A stretch of 64,000 bases of DNA from Tetragonia tetragonoides (Eukaryota; Streptophyta; Magnoliopsida; Caryophyllales; Aizoaceae). The DNA lies in the NCBI GenBank assembly GCA_038025085.1, contig CM076141.1:25358501-25422500 (forward strand). Reading direction: 5' to 3'. The notes beneath the pieces are model-generated. The model did no database searches. It was not told the origin of the DNA and saw only the letters and a program-made list of their open reading frames with translations. Shown here in pieces: positions 47,151 to 60,399 of the stretch. How positions within the stretch are numbered: the stretch's first letter is position 1; each line of letters begins with the position of its first letter. The translations under genes were made by a program, and so were the position numbers.

Positions 47151-50100
47151 CTACACCTAGGATGGTTACAGTTACAAACAAGCTTCAACTCAAGCTTTTG
47201 AATGCATTTACGCGTTTTAAAAGCTCATACGAGTAGGGTGAAAGAGATTTGAGTTCTTTTGTGTTGTATATTAAGAGAAAGCATCCAAATACTTTGTTTG
47301 CATTCATTTGAGTGTGAAATTACACCTAGGATGTTTACAAGTACAAACAAGCTTCAATTCAAGCTTTTGAATGTATTTACGCATTTTAAAAGCTCATACG
47401 AGTAGCGTGAAAGAGATTTGAGTTCTTTTGTACTGTATATTAAGAGAAAGCATGCAAATACTTTGTGTCCATTCATTTGAGTGTGAAACTACACCTAGGA
47501 TTTTTACAGTTACAAACAAGCTTCAACTCAAGCTTTTGAATGCATTTACGCGTTTTAAAAGCTCATACGAGTAGGGTCAAAGAGATTTGAGTTCTTTTGT
47601 ATTGTATATTAAGAGAAAGCATCCAAATACTTTGTTTGCATTCATTTGAGTGTGAAACTACACCAAGGATGTTTACAGTTACAAACAAGGTTCAACTCAA
47701 GCTTTTGAATGCATTTACGCGTTTTAAAAGCTCATACGAGTAGGGTGAAAGAGATTTGAGTTCTTTTGTGTTGTATATTAAGAGAAATCATCCAAATACT
47801 TTGTTTGCATTCATATGAGTGTAAAACTACACCTAGGATGGTTACAGTTACAAACAAGCTTCAACTCAAGCTTTTGAATGCATTTACGCGTTTTAAAAGC
47901 TCATACGAGTAGGGTGAAAGAGATTTGAGTTCTTTTGTGTTGTACATTAAGAGAAAGCATCCAAATACGTTGTTTGCATTCATTTGAGTGTCAAACTACA
48001 CCTAGGATGTTTACAAGTACGAACAAGCTTCAACTCAAGCTTTTGAATGCATTTACGCGTTTTAAAAGCTCATACGTGTAGGGTGAAAGAGGTTTGAGTT
48101 CATTTGTGTTTTATATTCAGAGAAAGCATCCAAATACGCTGTTTGCATTCATTTAAGTGTGAAACTACACCAAGGATGTTTACAAGTACAAACAAGTTTC
48201 AACTCAAGCAGCTGAATGAATTTACGCGTTTTAACAGCTATTACGACTAGGGTGATAGAAATTGAGTTCTTTTGTGTTGTATATTAAGAAAAAGCATCCA
48301 AATACTTCGTTTGCTTTCAAGTGAGTGTGAAATAACACCAGGGATGTTTACAAGTACAAACAAGCTTCAAGTCAAGCTTTTGAATGCATTTACGGGTTTT
48401 AACAGCTCTTACGACTAGGGTGATAGAAATTGAGTTCTTTTGTGTTGTATATGAAGAGAAAGCATCCAAATACTTTGTTTCCATTCAGTTAAGTGTGAAA
48501 CTACACCTAGGATGTTTACAAGTACAAACATGCTTCAACTCAAGCTTTTGAATGCATTTACGCGTTTTAAAAGCTCATACGAGTTGGGTGAAAGAGATTT
48601 GAGTTCTTTTGTGTTGTATATTAAGAGAAAGCATCCAAATACGTTGTTTGCATTCAGTTGAGTGTGAAACAACACCTAGGATGTTTACAAGTACAAACAA
48701 GCTTCAACTCAAGCTGTTGAAGGAATTTACACGTTTTTAAAAGCTCATACGAGTAGGGTGAAAGAGATTTGAGTTCTTTTGTGTTGTATATTAAGAGAAA
48801 GCATCCAAATACTTTGTTTGCATTCATTTGAGTGTGAAATTACACCTAGGATGTATACAAGTACAAACAAGCTTCAACTCAAGCTGCTGAATGAATTTAC
48901 GCGTTTTAACAGCTCTTACGACTAGGGTGATAGAAATTGAGTTCTTTTGTGTTGTATATTAAGAGAAAGCATCCAAATACTTTGTTTGCATTCATTTGAG
49001 TGTGAAATTACACCTAGGATGTTTACAGTTACAAACAAGCTTCAACTCAAGCTTTTGAAAGCATTTACGCGTTTTAAAAGCTCATACGAGTAGCGTGAAA
49101 GAGATTTGAGTTCTTTTTTATTGTATATTAAGAGAAAGCATCCAAATACTTTGTGTCCATTCATTTGAGTGTGAAACTACACCTAGGATGTTTACAGTTA
49201 CAAACAAGCTTCAACTCAAGCTTTTGAATGCATTTACGCGTTTTAAAAGCTTATACGAGTAGGGTCAAAGAGATTTGAGTTCTTTTGGATTGTATATTAA
49301 GAGAAAGCATCCAAATACTTTGTATGCATTCATTTGAGTGTGAAACTACACCAAGGATGTTTACAGTTACAAACAAGGTTCAACTCAAGCTTTTGAATGC
49401 ATTTACGCGTTTTAAAAGCTCATACGAGTAGGGTGAAAGAGATTTGAGTTCTTTTGTGTTGTATATTAAGAGAAATCATCCAAATACTTTGTTTGCATTC
49501 ATTTGAGTGTAAAACTACACCTAGGATGGTTACAGTTACAAACAAGCTTCAACTCAAGCTTTTGAATGCATTTACGCGTTTTAAAAGCTCATACGAGTAG
49601 GGTGAAAGAGATTTGAGTTCTTTTGTGTTGTATATTAAGAGAAAGCATCCAAATACGTTGTTTGCATTCATTTGAGTGTCAGATTACACCTAGGATGTAT
49701 ACAAGTACAAACAAGCTTCAACTCAAGCTGCTGAATGAATTTACGCGTTTTAACAGCTCTTACGACTAGGGTGACAGAAATTGAGTTCTTTTGTGTTGTA
49801 TATTAAGAGAAATCATTCAAATACTTTGTTTGCATTCATTTGAGTGTAAAACTACACCTAGGATGGTTACAGTTACAAACAAGCTTCAACTCAAGCTTTT
49901 GAATGCATTTACGCGTTTTAAAAGCTTATACGAGTAGGGTCAAAGAGATTTGAGTTCTTTTGGATCGTATATTAAGAGAAAGCATCCAAATACTTTGTAT
50001 GCATTCATTTGAGTGTGAAACTACACCAAGGATGTTTACAGTTACAAACAAGCTTCAACTCAAGCTTTTGAATGCATTTACGCGTTTTAAAAGCTCATAC

Positions 50101-50569
50101 GAGTAGGGTGAAAGAGATTTGAGTTCTTTTGTGTTGTATATTAAGAGAAAGCATCCAAATACGTTGTTTGCATTCATTTGAGTGTCAAACTACATCTAGG
50201 ATGTTTACAAGTACGAACAAGCTTCAACTCAAGCCTTTGAATGCATTTACGCGTTTTAAAAGCTCATACGAGTGGGGTGAAAGAGATTTGAGTTCTTTTG
50301 TGTTGTATATTAAGAGAAAGCATCCAAATACGTTGTTTGCATTCATTTGAGTGTGAAACTACGACCTAGGATGTTTACAGTTACAAACAAGCTTCAACTC
50401 AAACTTTTGAATGCATTTACGCGTTTTTAAAAGCTCATACGAGTAGGGTGAAAAAGATTTGAGTTCTTTTGTGTTGTATATTAAGAGAAAGCATCCAAAT
50501 ACTTTGTTTGCATTCATTTGAGTGTGAAATTACACCTAGGATGTTTACAAGTACAAACAAGCTTCAACT

Positions 50570-53500
50570 CAAGCTTTTGAATGCATTTACGCGTTTTAAA
50601 AGCTCATACGAGTAGGGTGAAAGACATTTTAGTTCTTTTGTGTTGTATAGTAAGAGAAAGCATCCAAATACTTTGTTTGCATTCATTTGAGTGTGAAACT
50701 ACACCTATGATGTTTACTAGTGCAAACAAGCTTCAACTCAAGCTTTTGAATGCATTTACGCGTTTTAAAAGCTCCTACGAGTAGGGTCAAAGAGATTTAA
50801 GTTCTTTTGTATTGTATATTAAGAGAAAGCATCCAAATACTTTGTTTGCATTCATTTGAGTGTGAAACTACACCTAGGATGTTTACAGTTACAAACAAGC
50901 TTCAACTCAAGCTTTTGAATGCATTTACGCGTTTTAAAAGCACATACGAGTAGGGTGAAAGAGATTTGAGTTCTTTTGTGTTGTATATTAAGAGAAAGCA
51001 TCCAAATACGTTGTTTGCATTCATTTGAGTGTCAAACTACACCTAGGATGTTTACAAGTACGAACAAGCTTCAACTCAAGCTTTTGAATGCATTTACGCG
51101 TTTTAAAAGCTCATACGTGTAGGGTGAAAGAGGTTTGAGTTCATTTGTGTTTTATATTCAGAGAATGCATCCAAATAAGTTGTTTGCATTTATTTAAGTG
51201 TGAAACTACACCTAGGATGTTTACAAGTACAAACAAGTTTCAACTCAAGCAGCTGAATGAATTTACGCGTTTTAACAGCTCTTACGACTAGGGTGATAGA
51301 AATTGAGTTCTTTTGTGTTGTATATTAAGAAAAAGCATCCAAATACTGCGTTTGCTTTCAAGTGAGTGTGAAATAACACCAGGGATGTTTACAAGTACAA
51401 ACAAGCTTCAAGTCAAGCTGTTGAATGCATTTACGGGTTTTAACAGCTCTTACGACTAGGGTGATAAAAATTGAGTTCTTTTGTGTTGTATATGAAGAGA
51501 AAGCATCCAAATTCTTTGTTTCCATTCAGTTAAGTGTGAAACTACACCTAGGATGTTTACAAGTACAAACATGCTTCAACTCAAGCTTTTGAATGCATTT
51601 ACGCGTTTTAAAAGCTCATACGAGTTGGGTGAAAGAGATTTGAGTTCTTTTGTGTTGTATATTAAGAGAAAGCATCCAAATACGTTGTTTGCATTCAGTT
51701 GAGTGTGAAACAACACCTAGGATGTTTACAAGTACAAACAAGCTTCAACTCAAGCTGTTGAAGGAATTTACACGTTTTTAAAAGCTCATACGAGTAGGGT
51801 GAAAGAGATTTGAGTTCTTTTGTGTTGTATATTAAGAGAAAGCATCCAAATACTTTGTTTGCATTCATTTGAGTGTGAAATTACACCTAGGATGTATACA
51901 AGTACAAACAAGCTTCAACTCAAGCTGCTGAATGAATTTACGCGTTTTAACAGCTCTTACGACTAGGGTGATAGAAATTGAGTTCTTTTGTGTTGTATAT
52001 TAAGAGAAAGCATCCAAATACTTTGTTTGCATTCATTTGAGTGTGAAATTACACCTAGGATGTTTACAGTTACAAACAAGCTTCAACTCAAGCTTTTGAA
52101 ACATTTACGCGTTTTAAAAGCTCATACGAGTAGCGTGAAAGAGATTTGAGTTCTTTTTTATTGTATATTAAGAGAAAGCATCCAAATACTTTGTGTCCAT
52201 TCATTTGAGTGTGAAACTACACCTAGGATGTTTACAGTTACAAACAAGCTTCAACTCAAGCTTTTGAATGCATTTACGCGTTTTAAAAGCTTATACGAGT
52301 AGGGTGAAAAAGATTTGAGTTCTTTTGTGTTGTATATTAAGAGAAAGCATCGAAATACTTTGTTTGCATTCATTTGAGTGTGAAATTACACCTAGGATGT
52401 TTACAAGTACAAACAAGCTTCAACTCAAGCTTTTGAATGCATTTACGCGTTTTAAAAGCTCATACGAGTAGGGTGAAAGACATTTTAGTTCTTTTGTGTT
52501 GTATAGTAAGAGAAAGCATCCAAATATTTTGTTTGCATTCATTTGAGTGTGAAACTACACCTATGATGTTTACTAGTGCAAACAAGCTTCAACTCAAGCT
52601 TTTGAATGCATTTACGCGTTTTAAAAGCTCATACGAGTAGGGTCAAAGAGATTTAAGTTCTTTTGTATTGTATATTAAGAGAAAGCATCCAAATACTTTG
52701 TTTGCAGTCATTTGAGTGTCAAACTACACCTAGGATGTTTACAAGTACGAACAAGCTTCAACTCAAGCTTTTGAATGCATTTACGCGTTTTAAAAGCTCA
52801 TACGTGTAGGGTGAAAGAGGTTTGAGTTCATTTGTGTTTTATATTCAGAGAAAGCATCCAAATACGTTGTTTGCATTCATTTAAGTGTGAAACTACACCT
52901 AGGATGTTTACAAGTACAAACAAGTTTCAACTCAAGCAGCTGAATGAATTTACGCGTTTTAACAGCTCTTACGACTAGGGTGATAGAAATTGAGTTCTTT
53001 TGTGTTGTATATTAAGAAAAAGCATCCAAATACTTCGTTTGCTTTCAAGTGAGTGTGAAATAACACCAGGGATGTTTACAAGTACAAACAAGCTTCAAGT
53101 CAAGCTTTTGAATGCATTTACGGGTTTTAACAGCTCTTACGACTAGGGTGATAGAAATTGAGTTCTTTTGTGTTGTATATGAAGAGAAAGCATCCAAATA
53201 CTTTGTTTCCATTCAGTTAAGTGTGAAACTACACCTAGGATGTTTACAAGTACAAACATGCTTCAACTCAAGCTTTTGAATGCATATACGCGTTTTAAAA
53301 GCTCATACGAGTTGGGTGAAAGAGATTTGAGTTCTTTTGTGTTGTATATTAAAAGAAAGCATCCAAATACGTTGTTTGCATTCAGTTGAGTGTGAAACAA
53401 CACCTAGGATGTATACAAGTACAAACAAGCTTCAACTCAAGCTGTTGAAGGAATTTACACGTTTTTAAAAGCTCATACGAGTAGGGTGAAAGAGATTTGA

Positions 53501-54830
53501 GTTCTTTTGTGTTGTATATTAAGAGAAAGCATCCAAATACTTTGTTTGCATTCATTTGAGTGTGAAATTACACCTAGGATGTATACAAGTACAAACAACC
53601 TTCAACTCAAGCTGCTGAATGAATTTACGCGTTTTAACAGCTCTTACGACTAGGGTGATAGAAATTGAGTTCTTTTGTGTTGTATATTAAGAGAAAGCAT
53701 CCAAATACTTTGTTTGCATTCATTTGAGTGTGAAATTACACCTAGGATGTTTACAGTTACAAACAAGCTTCAACTCAAGCTTTTGAAAGCATTTACGCGT
53801 TTTAAAAGCTCATACGTGTAGGGTGAAAGAGGTTTGAGTTCATTTGTGTTTTATATTCAGAGAAAGCATCCAAATACGTTGTTTGCATTCATTTAAGTGT
53901 GAAACTACACCTAGGATGTTTACAAGTACAAACAAGTTTCAACTCAAGCTGCTGAATGAATTTACGCGTTTTAACAGCTCTTACGACTAGGGTGATAGAA
54001 ATTGAGTTCTTTTGTGTTGTATATTAAGAGAAAGCATCCAAATACTTTGTTTGCATTCATTTGAGTGTGAAATTACACCTAGGATGTTTACAGTTACAAA
54101 CAAGCTTCAACTCAAGCATTTGAAAGCATTTACGCGTTTTAAAAGCTCATACGAGTAGCGTGAAAGAGATTTGAGTTCTTTTTTATTGTATATTAAGAGA
54201 AAGCATCCAAATACTTTGTGTCTATTCATTTCAGTGTGAAACTACACCTAGGATGTTTACAGTTACAAACAAGCTTCAACTCAAGCTTTTGAATGCATTT
54301 ACGCGTTTTAAAAGCTTATACGAGTAGGGTCAAAGAGATTTGAGTTCTTTTGGATTTTATATTAAGAGAAAGCATCCAAATACTTTGTATGCATTTATTT
54401 GAGTGTGAAACTACACTAAGGATGTTTACAGTTACAAACAAGCTTCAACTCAAGCTTTTGAATGCATTTACGCGTTTTAAAAGCTCATACGAGTGGGGTG
54501 AAAGAGATTTGAGTTCTTTTGTGTTGTATATTAAGAGAAAGAATCCAAATACGTTGTTTGCATTCATTTGAGTGTGAAACTACGACCTAGGATGTTTACA
54601 GTTACAAACAAGCTTCAACTCAAGCTTTTGAATGCATTTACGCTTTTTAAAAGCTCATACGAGTAGGGTGAAAGACATTTTAGTTCTTTTGTGTTGTATA
54701 GTAAGAGAAAGCATCCAAATACTATGTTTGCATTCATTTGAGTGTGAAACTACACCTATGATGTTTACTAGTGCAAACAAGCTTCAACTCAAGCTTTTGA
54801 ATGCATTTACGTGATTTAAAAGCTCACACG
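50570..54830 (+). repeat. Monomer type with TTTACTAGTGCAAAC, three dispersed copies
   Basis: Monomers with 'gaaagacattttag' and 'tatgatgtttactagtgcaaac' occur near 50,620, 52,476 and 54,672, spaced 1,856 and 2,195 bp apart (11 and 13 monomers). They mark a sub-unit added to the higher-order repeat only at the right end of its domain. Confidence 0.75.
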
Positions 54831-57800
54831 AGTAGGGTCAAAGAGATTTAAGTTCTTTTGTATTGTATATTAAGAGAAAGCATCCAAATACTTTGTTTGC
54901 ATTCATTTGAGTGTGAAACTACACCTAGGATGTTTACAGTTACAAACAAGCTTCAACTCAAGCTTTTGAATGCATTTACGCGTTTTAAAAGCTCATACGA
55001 GTAGGGTGAAAGAGATTTGAGTTCTTTTGTGTTGTATATTAAGAGAAAGCATCCAAATACTTTGTTTGCGTTCATTTAAGTGTGAAACTACGACCTAGGA
55101 TGTTTACAAGTACAAACAAGCTTCAACTCAAGCTTTTGAATGCATTTACGGGTTTTAAAAGCTCATACGAGTACTGTGAAAGAGATTTGAGTTCTTTTGT
55201 GTTGTATATTAAGACAAATCATCCAAATACGTTGTTTGCATTTATTTGAGTGTTAAACTACACCTAGGATGTTTACAAGTACGAACAAGCTTCAACTCAA
55301 GCTTTTGAATGCATTTACGCGTTTTAAAGCTCATACGAGTAGGGTGAAAGAGATTTGAGTTCTTTTGTGTTGTATATTAAGAGAAAGCATCCAAATACGT
55401 TGTTTGCATTCATTTGAGTGTCAAACTACACCTAGGATGTTTACAAGTACGAACAAGCTTCAACTCAAGCTTTTGAATGCATTTACGCGTTTTAAAAGCT
55501 CATACGAGTAGGGTGAAAGGTATTTGAGTTCTTTTGTGTTGTATATTAAGAGAAAGCATCCAAATACGTTGTTTGCCTTCATTTGAGTGTCAAACTACAC
55601 CTATGATGTTTACAAGTACGAACAAGCTTCAACTCAAGCTTTTGAATGCATTTACGCGTTTTAAAAGCGCATACGAGTAGGGTGAAAGAGATTTGAGTTC
55701 TTTTGTGTTGTATATTAAGAGAAAGCATCCAAATACGTTGTTTGCATTCATTTGAGTGTCAAACTACACCTAGGATGTTTACAAGTACAAACAAGCTTCA
55801 ACTCAAGCTTTTGAAGGCATTTACGCGTTTTAAAGCTCATACGAGTAGGGTGAAAGAGATTTGAGTTCTTTTGTGTTGTATATTAAGAGAAAGCATCCAA
55901 ATACGTTGTTTGCATTCATTTGAGTGTCAAACTACACCTAGGATGTTTACAAGTACGAACAAGCTTCAACTCAAGCTTTTGAATGCATTTACGCGTTTTA
56001 AAAGCTCATACGAGTAGGGTGAAAGAGATTTGAGTTCTTTTGTGTTGTATATTAAGAGAAAGCATCCAAATACGTTGTTTGCATTCATTTGAGTGTGAAA
56101 CTACACCTAGGATGTTTACAAGTACAAACAAGCTTCAACTCAAGCTGCTGAATGAATTTACGCGTTTTAACAGCTCTTACGACTAGGGTGATAGAAATTG
56201 AGTTCTTTTGTGTTGTATATTAAGAGAAAGCATCCAAATACTTTGTTTGCTTTCATTTGAGTGTGAAATAACCCCAAGAATATTTACAAGTACAAACAAA
56301 CTTCAACTCAAGCTTTTGAATGCATTTACGGGTTTTAACAGCTCTTACGACTAGGGTGATAGAAATTGAGTTCTTTTGTGTTGTATATTAAGAGAAAGCA
56401 TCCAAATACTTTGTTTGCATTCATTTGAGTGTGAAACTACACCTAGGATGTTTACAGTTACAAACAAGCTTCAACTCAAGCTTTTGAATGCATTTACGCG
56501 TTTTAAAAGCTCATACGAGTAGGGTGAAAGAGATTTGAGTTCTTTTGTGTTGTATATTAAGAGAAAGCATCCAAATACGTTGTTTGCATTCATTTGAGTG
56601 TGAAACTACGACCTAGGATGTTTACAGTTACAAAGAAGCTTCAACTCAAGCTTTTGAATGCATTTACGCGTTTTTAAAAGCTCATACGAGTAGGGTGAAA
56701 AAGATTTGAGTTCTTTTGTGTTGTATATTAAGAGAAAGCATCGAAATACTTTGTTTGCATTCATTTGAGTGTGAAATTACACCTAGGATATTTACAAGTA
56801 CAAACAAGCTTCAACTCAAGCTTTTGAATGTATTTACGAATTTTAAAAGCTCATACGAGTAGGGTGAAATAGAGTTGAGTTCTTTTGTATTGTATATTAA
56901 GAGAAAGCATCCAAATACATTGTTTGCATTCATTTGAGTGTGAAATTACACCTAGGATGTTTACAAGTACAAACAAGCTTCAACTCAAGCTTTTGAATGT
57001 ATTTACGCATTTTAAAAGCTCATACGAGTAGGGTGAAAGAGATTTGAGTTCTTTTGTATTGTATATTAAGAGAAAGCATCCAAATACTTTTTGTCCATTC
57101 ATTTGAGTGTGAAACTATACCTAGGATGCTTACAGTTACAAACAAGCTTCAACTCAAGCTTTTGAATGCGTTTACGCGTTTTAAAAGCTCATACGAGTAG
57201 GGTCAGAGAGATTTAAGTTCTTTTGTATTGTATATTAAGAGAAAGCATCCAAATACGTTGTTTGCATTCATTTGAGTGTGAAACTACACCTAGGATGTTT
57301 ACAGTTACAAACAAGCTTCAACTCAAGCTTTTGAATGCATTTACGCGTTTTAATAGCTCATACGAGTAGGGTGAAAGAGATTTGAGTTCTTTTGTGTTGT
57401 ATATTAAGAGAAAGCATCCAAATACGTTGTTTGCATTCATTTGAGTGTCAAACTACACCTAGGATGTTTACAAGTACAAACAAGCTTCAACTCAACCTGT
57501 TGAATGAATTTACGCGTTTTAACAGCTCTTACGACTAGGGTGATAGAAATTGAGTTCTTTTGTGTCGTATATTAAGAGAAAGCATCCAAATACGTTGTTT
57601 GCATTCATTTGAGTGTGAAACTACGACCTAGGATGTTTACAGTTACAAACAAGCTTCAACTCAAGCTTTAGAATGCATTTACGCGTTTTAAAAGCTCATA
57701 CGAGTAGGGTGAAAGAGATTTGAGTTCTTTTGTGTTATATATTAAGAGAAAGCATCCAAATACGTTGTTTGCATTCATTTGAGTGTGAAACCACGACCTA

Positions 57801-60399
57801 GGATGTTTACAAGTACAAACAAGCTTCAACTCAAGCTGCTGAACGAATTTACGCGTTTTAACAGCTCTTACGATTAGGGTGATAGAAATTGAGTTCTTTT
57901 GTGTTGTATATTAAGAGAAAGCATCCAAATACTTTGTTTGCATTCATTTAAGTGTGAAACTACACCTAGGATGTTTACAGTTACAAACAAGCTTCAACTC
58001 AAGCTTTTGAATGCATTTACGCGTTTTAAAAGCTCGTACGAGTACTGTGAAAGAGATTTGAGTTCTTTTGTGTTGTATATTAAGAGAAATCGTCCAAATA
58101 CGTTGTTTGCATTCATTTGAGTGTCAAACTACACCTAGGATGTTTACAAGTACGAACAAGCTTCAACTCAAGCTTTTGAATGCATTTACGCGTTTTAAAA
58201 GCTCATACGAGTTGGGTGAAAGAGATTTGAGTTCTTTTGTGTTGTATATTAAGAGAAACCATCCAAATACGTTGTTTGCATTCATTTGAGTGTCAAACTA
58301 CACCTAGGATGTTTACAAGTACAAACAAGCTTCAACTCAACCTGTTGAATGAATTTACGAGTTTTAACAGCTCTTACGACTAGGGTGATAGAAATTGAGT
58401 TCTTTTGGGTTGTATATTAAGAGAAAGCATCCAAATACGTTGTTTGCATTCATTTGAGTGTGAAACTACGACCTAGGATGTTTACAGTTACAAACAAGCT
58501 TCAACTCAAGCTTTTGAATGCATTTACGCGTTTTTAAAAGCTCATACGAGTAGGGTGAAAGAGATTTGAGTTCTTTTGTGTTGTATATTAAGAGAAAGCA
58601 TCCAAATACTTTGTTTGCATTCATTTGAGTGTGAAATTACACCTAGGATGTTTACAAGTACAAACAAGCTTCAACTCAAGCTGCTGAATGAATTTACGCG
58701 TTTTAACAGCTCTTACGACTAGGGTGGTAGAAATTGAGTTCTTTTGTGTTGTATATTAAGAGAAAGCATCCAAATACTTTGTTTGCATTCACTTAAGTGT
58801 GAAACTACACCTAGGATGTTTACAAGTACAAACAAGCTTCAACTCAAGCTGTTGAATGAATTTACGCGTTTTAACAGCTCTTACGACTAGGGTGATAGAA
58901 ATTGAGTTCTTTTGTGTTGTATATTAAGAGAAAGCATCCAAATACTTTGTTTACATTCAATTGAGTGTGAAATTACACCTAGGATGTTTACAGTTACAAA
59001 CAAGCTTCAACTCAAACTTTTGAATGCATTTACGCGTTTTAAAAGCTCATACGAGTAGGTTGAAAGAGATTTGAGTTCTTTTGTGTTGTATATTAAGAGA
59101 AAGCAACCAAATACTTTGTTTGCATTCATTTGAGTGTCAAACTACACCTAGGATGTTTACAAGTACGAACAAGCATCAACTCAAGCTTTTGAATGCATTT
59201 GCGCGTTTTAAAAACTCATACGAGTAGGGTGAAAGAGATTTGAGTTCTTTTGTGTTGTATATTAAGAGAAAGCATCCAAATACTTTGTTTGCATTCATTT
59301 GAGTGTGAAATTACACCTAGAATGTTTACAAGTACAAACAAGCTTCAACTCAAGCTTTTGAATGTATTTACGCATTTTAAAAGCTCATACGAGTAGCGTG
59401 AAAGAGATTTGAGTTCTTTTGTGTTGTATATTAAGAGAAAGCATCCAAATGCTTTGTTTGCGTTCATTTGAGTGTGAAACTACGACCTAGGATGTTTACA
59501 AGTACAAACAAGCTTCAACTCAAGCTTTTGAATGCATTTACGCGTTTTAAAAGCTCATACGAGTACTGTGAAAGAGATTTGAGTTCTTTTGTGTTGTATA
59601 TTAAGAGAAATCGTCCAAATACGTTGTTTGCATTCATTTGAGTGTCAAACTACACCTAGGATGTTTACAAGTACGAACAAGCTTCAACTCAAGCTTTTGA
59701 ATGCATTTACGCGTTTTAAAAGCTCATACGTGTAGGGTGAAAGAGATTTGAGTTCTTTTGTGTTGTATATGAAGAGAAAGCATCCAAATACTTTGTTTGC
59801 GTTCATTTGAGTGTGAAACTACGACCTAGGATGTTTACAAGTACAAACAAGCTTCAACTCAAGCTTTTGAATGCATTTACGCGTTTTAAAAGCTCATACG
59901 AGTACTGTGAAAGAGATTTGAGTTCTTTTGTGTTGTTTATTAAGAGAAACCATCCAAATACTTTGTTTGCATTCATTTGAGTGTGAAATTACACCTGGGA
60001 TGTTTACAAGTACAAACAAGCTTCAACTCAAGCTTTTGAATGTATTTACGCATTTTAAAAGCTCATACGAGCAGGGTGAAAGAGATTTGAGTTCTTTTGT
60101 ATTGTATATTAAGAGAAAGCATCCAAATACTTTTTGTCCGTTCATTTGAGTGTGAAACTATACCTAGGATACTTACAGTTACAAACAAGCTTCAACTCAA
60201 GCTTTTGAATGCATTTACGCGTTTTAAAAGCTCATACGAGTAGGGTCAAAGAGATTTAAGTTCTTTTGTATTGTATTTTAAGAGAAAGCATCCAAATACT
60301 TTGTTTGCATTCATTTGAGTGGGAAACTACACCTAGGATGTTTACAGTTACAAACAAGCTTCAACTCAAGCTTTTGAATGCATTTACGCGTTTTGAAAG
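54421..60399 (+). repeat. Satellite domain rich in 'actacgacctagg' monomers
   Basis: Many monomers here carry one extra base in the CCTAGG region (ACTACGACCTAGG, near 54,580, 55,090, 56,605, 57,622, 57,791, 58,467, 59,482 and 59,821), a variant otherwise seen only near 50,361. Runs of 'tacgaacaagc' monomers occur between 55,240 and 55,990. Some monomers lose one A in TTTTAAAAGC (near 55,324 and 55,830). No long repeated unit was followed right through. Confidence 0.75.

Larger units (their letters stand above)
26040..54420 (+). repeat. Domain of ordered, variable-length higher-order repeats
   Basis: The same ordered run of distinctive monomers returns many times: 'gtgtagggtgaaagaggttt', then 'caagcagctgaatg', 'ctttcaagtgagtgtg', 'acaaacatgcttc', 'gttgaaggaatttacacg', 'gatgtatacaag', 'gcttatacgagtagggtcaaag', 'aacaaggttcaac', 'ggatggttacag' and 'acaagtacgaacaag'. 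Starts of the 'gcagctgaatg' monomer near 27,116, 28,128, 32,013, 34,576, 36,430, 38,116, 39,593, 42,463, 44,320, 48,207, 51,247 and 52,930 give unit lengths of about 6, 23, 15, 11, 10, 9, 17, 11, 23, 18 and 10 monomers. The order is kept while the number varies. Confidence 0.85.

Noticed and set aside
1737..60149. Dozens of open frames of 60-92 residues in the satellite, with related peptides (for example around 6130-6520, 15413-15634, 58068-58289)
   Set aside because: They are translations of the same monomer. Because 169 is one more than a multiple of three, the frame shifts each monomer and the open frames recur every 169 bp in rotating frames. There is no codon-level conservation, start context or variation in product expected of genes.
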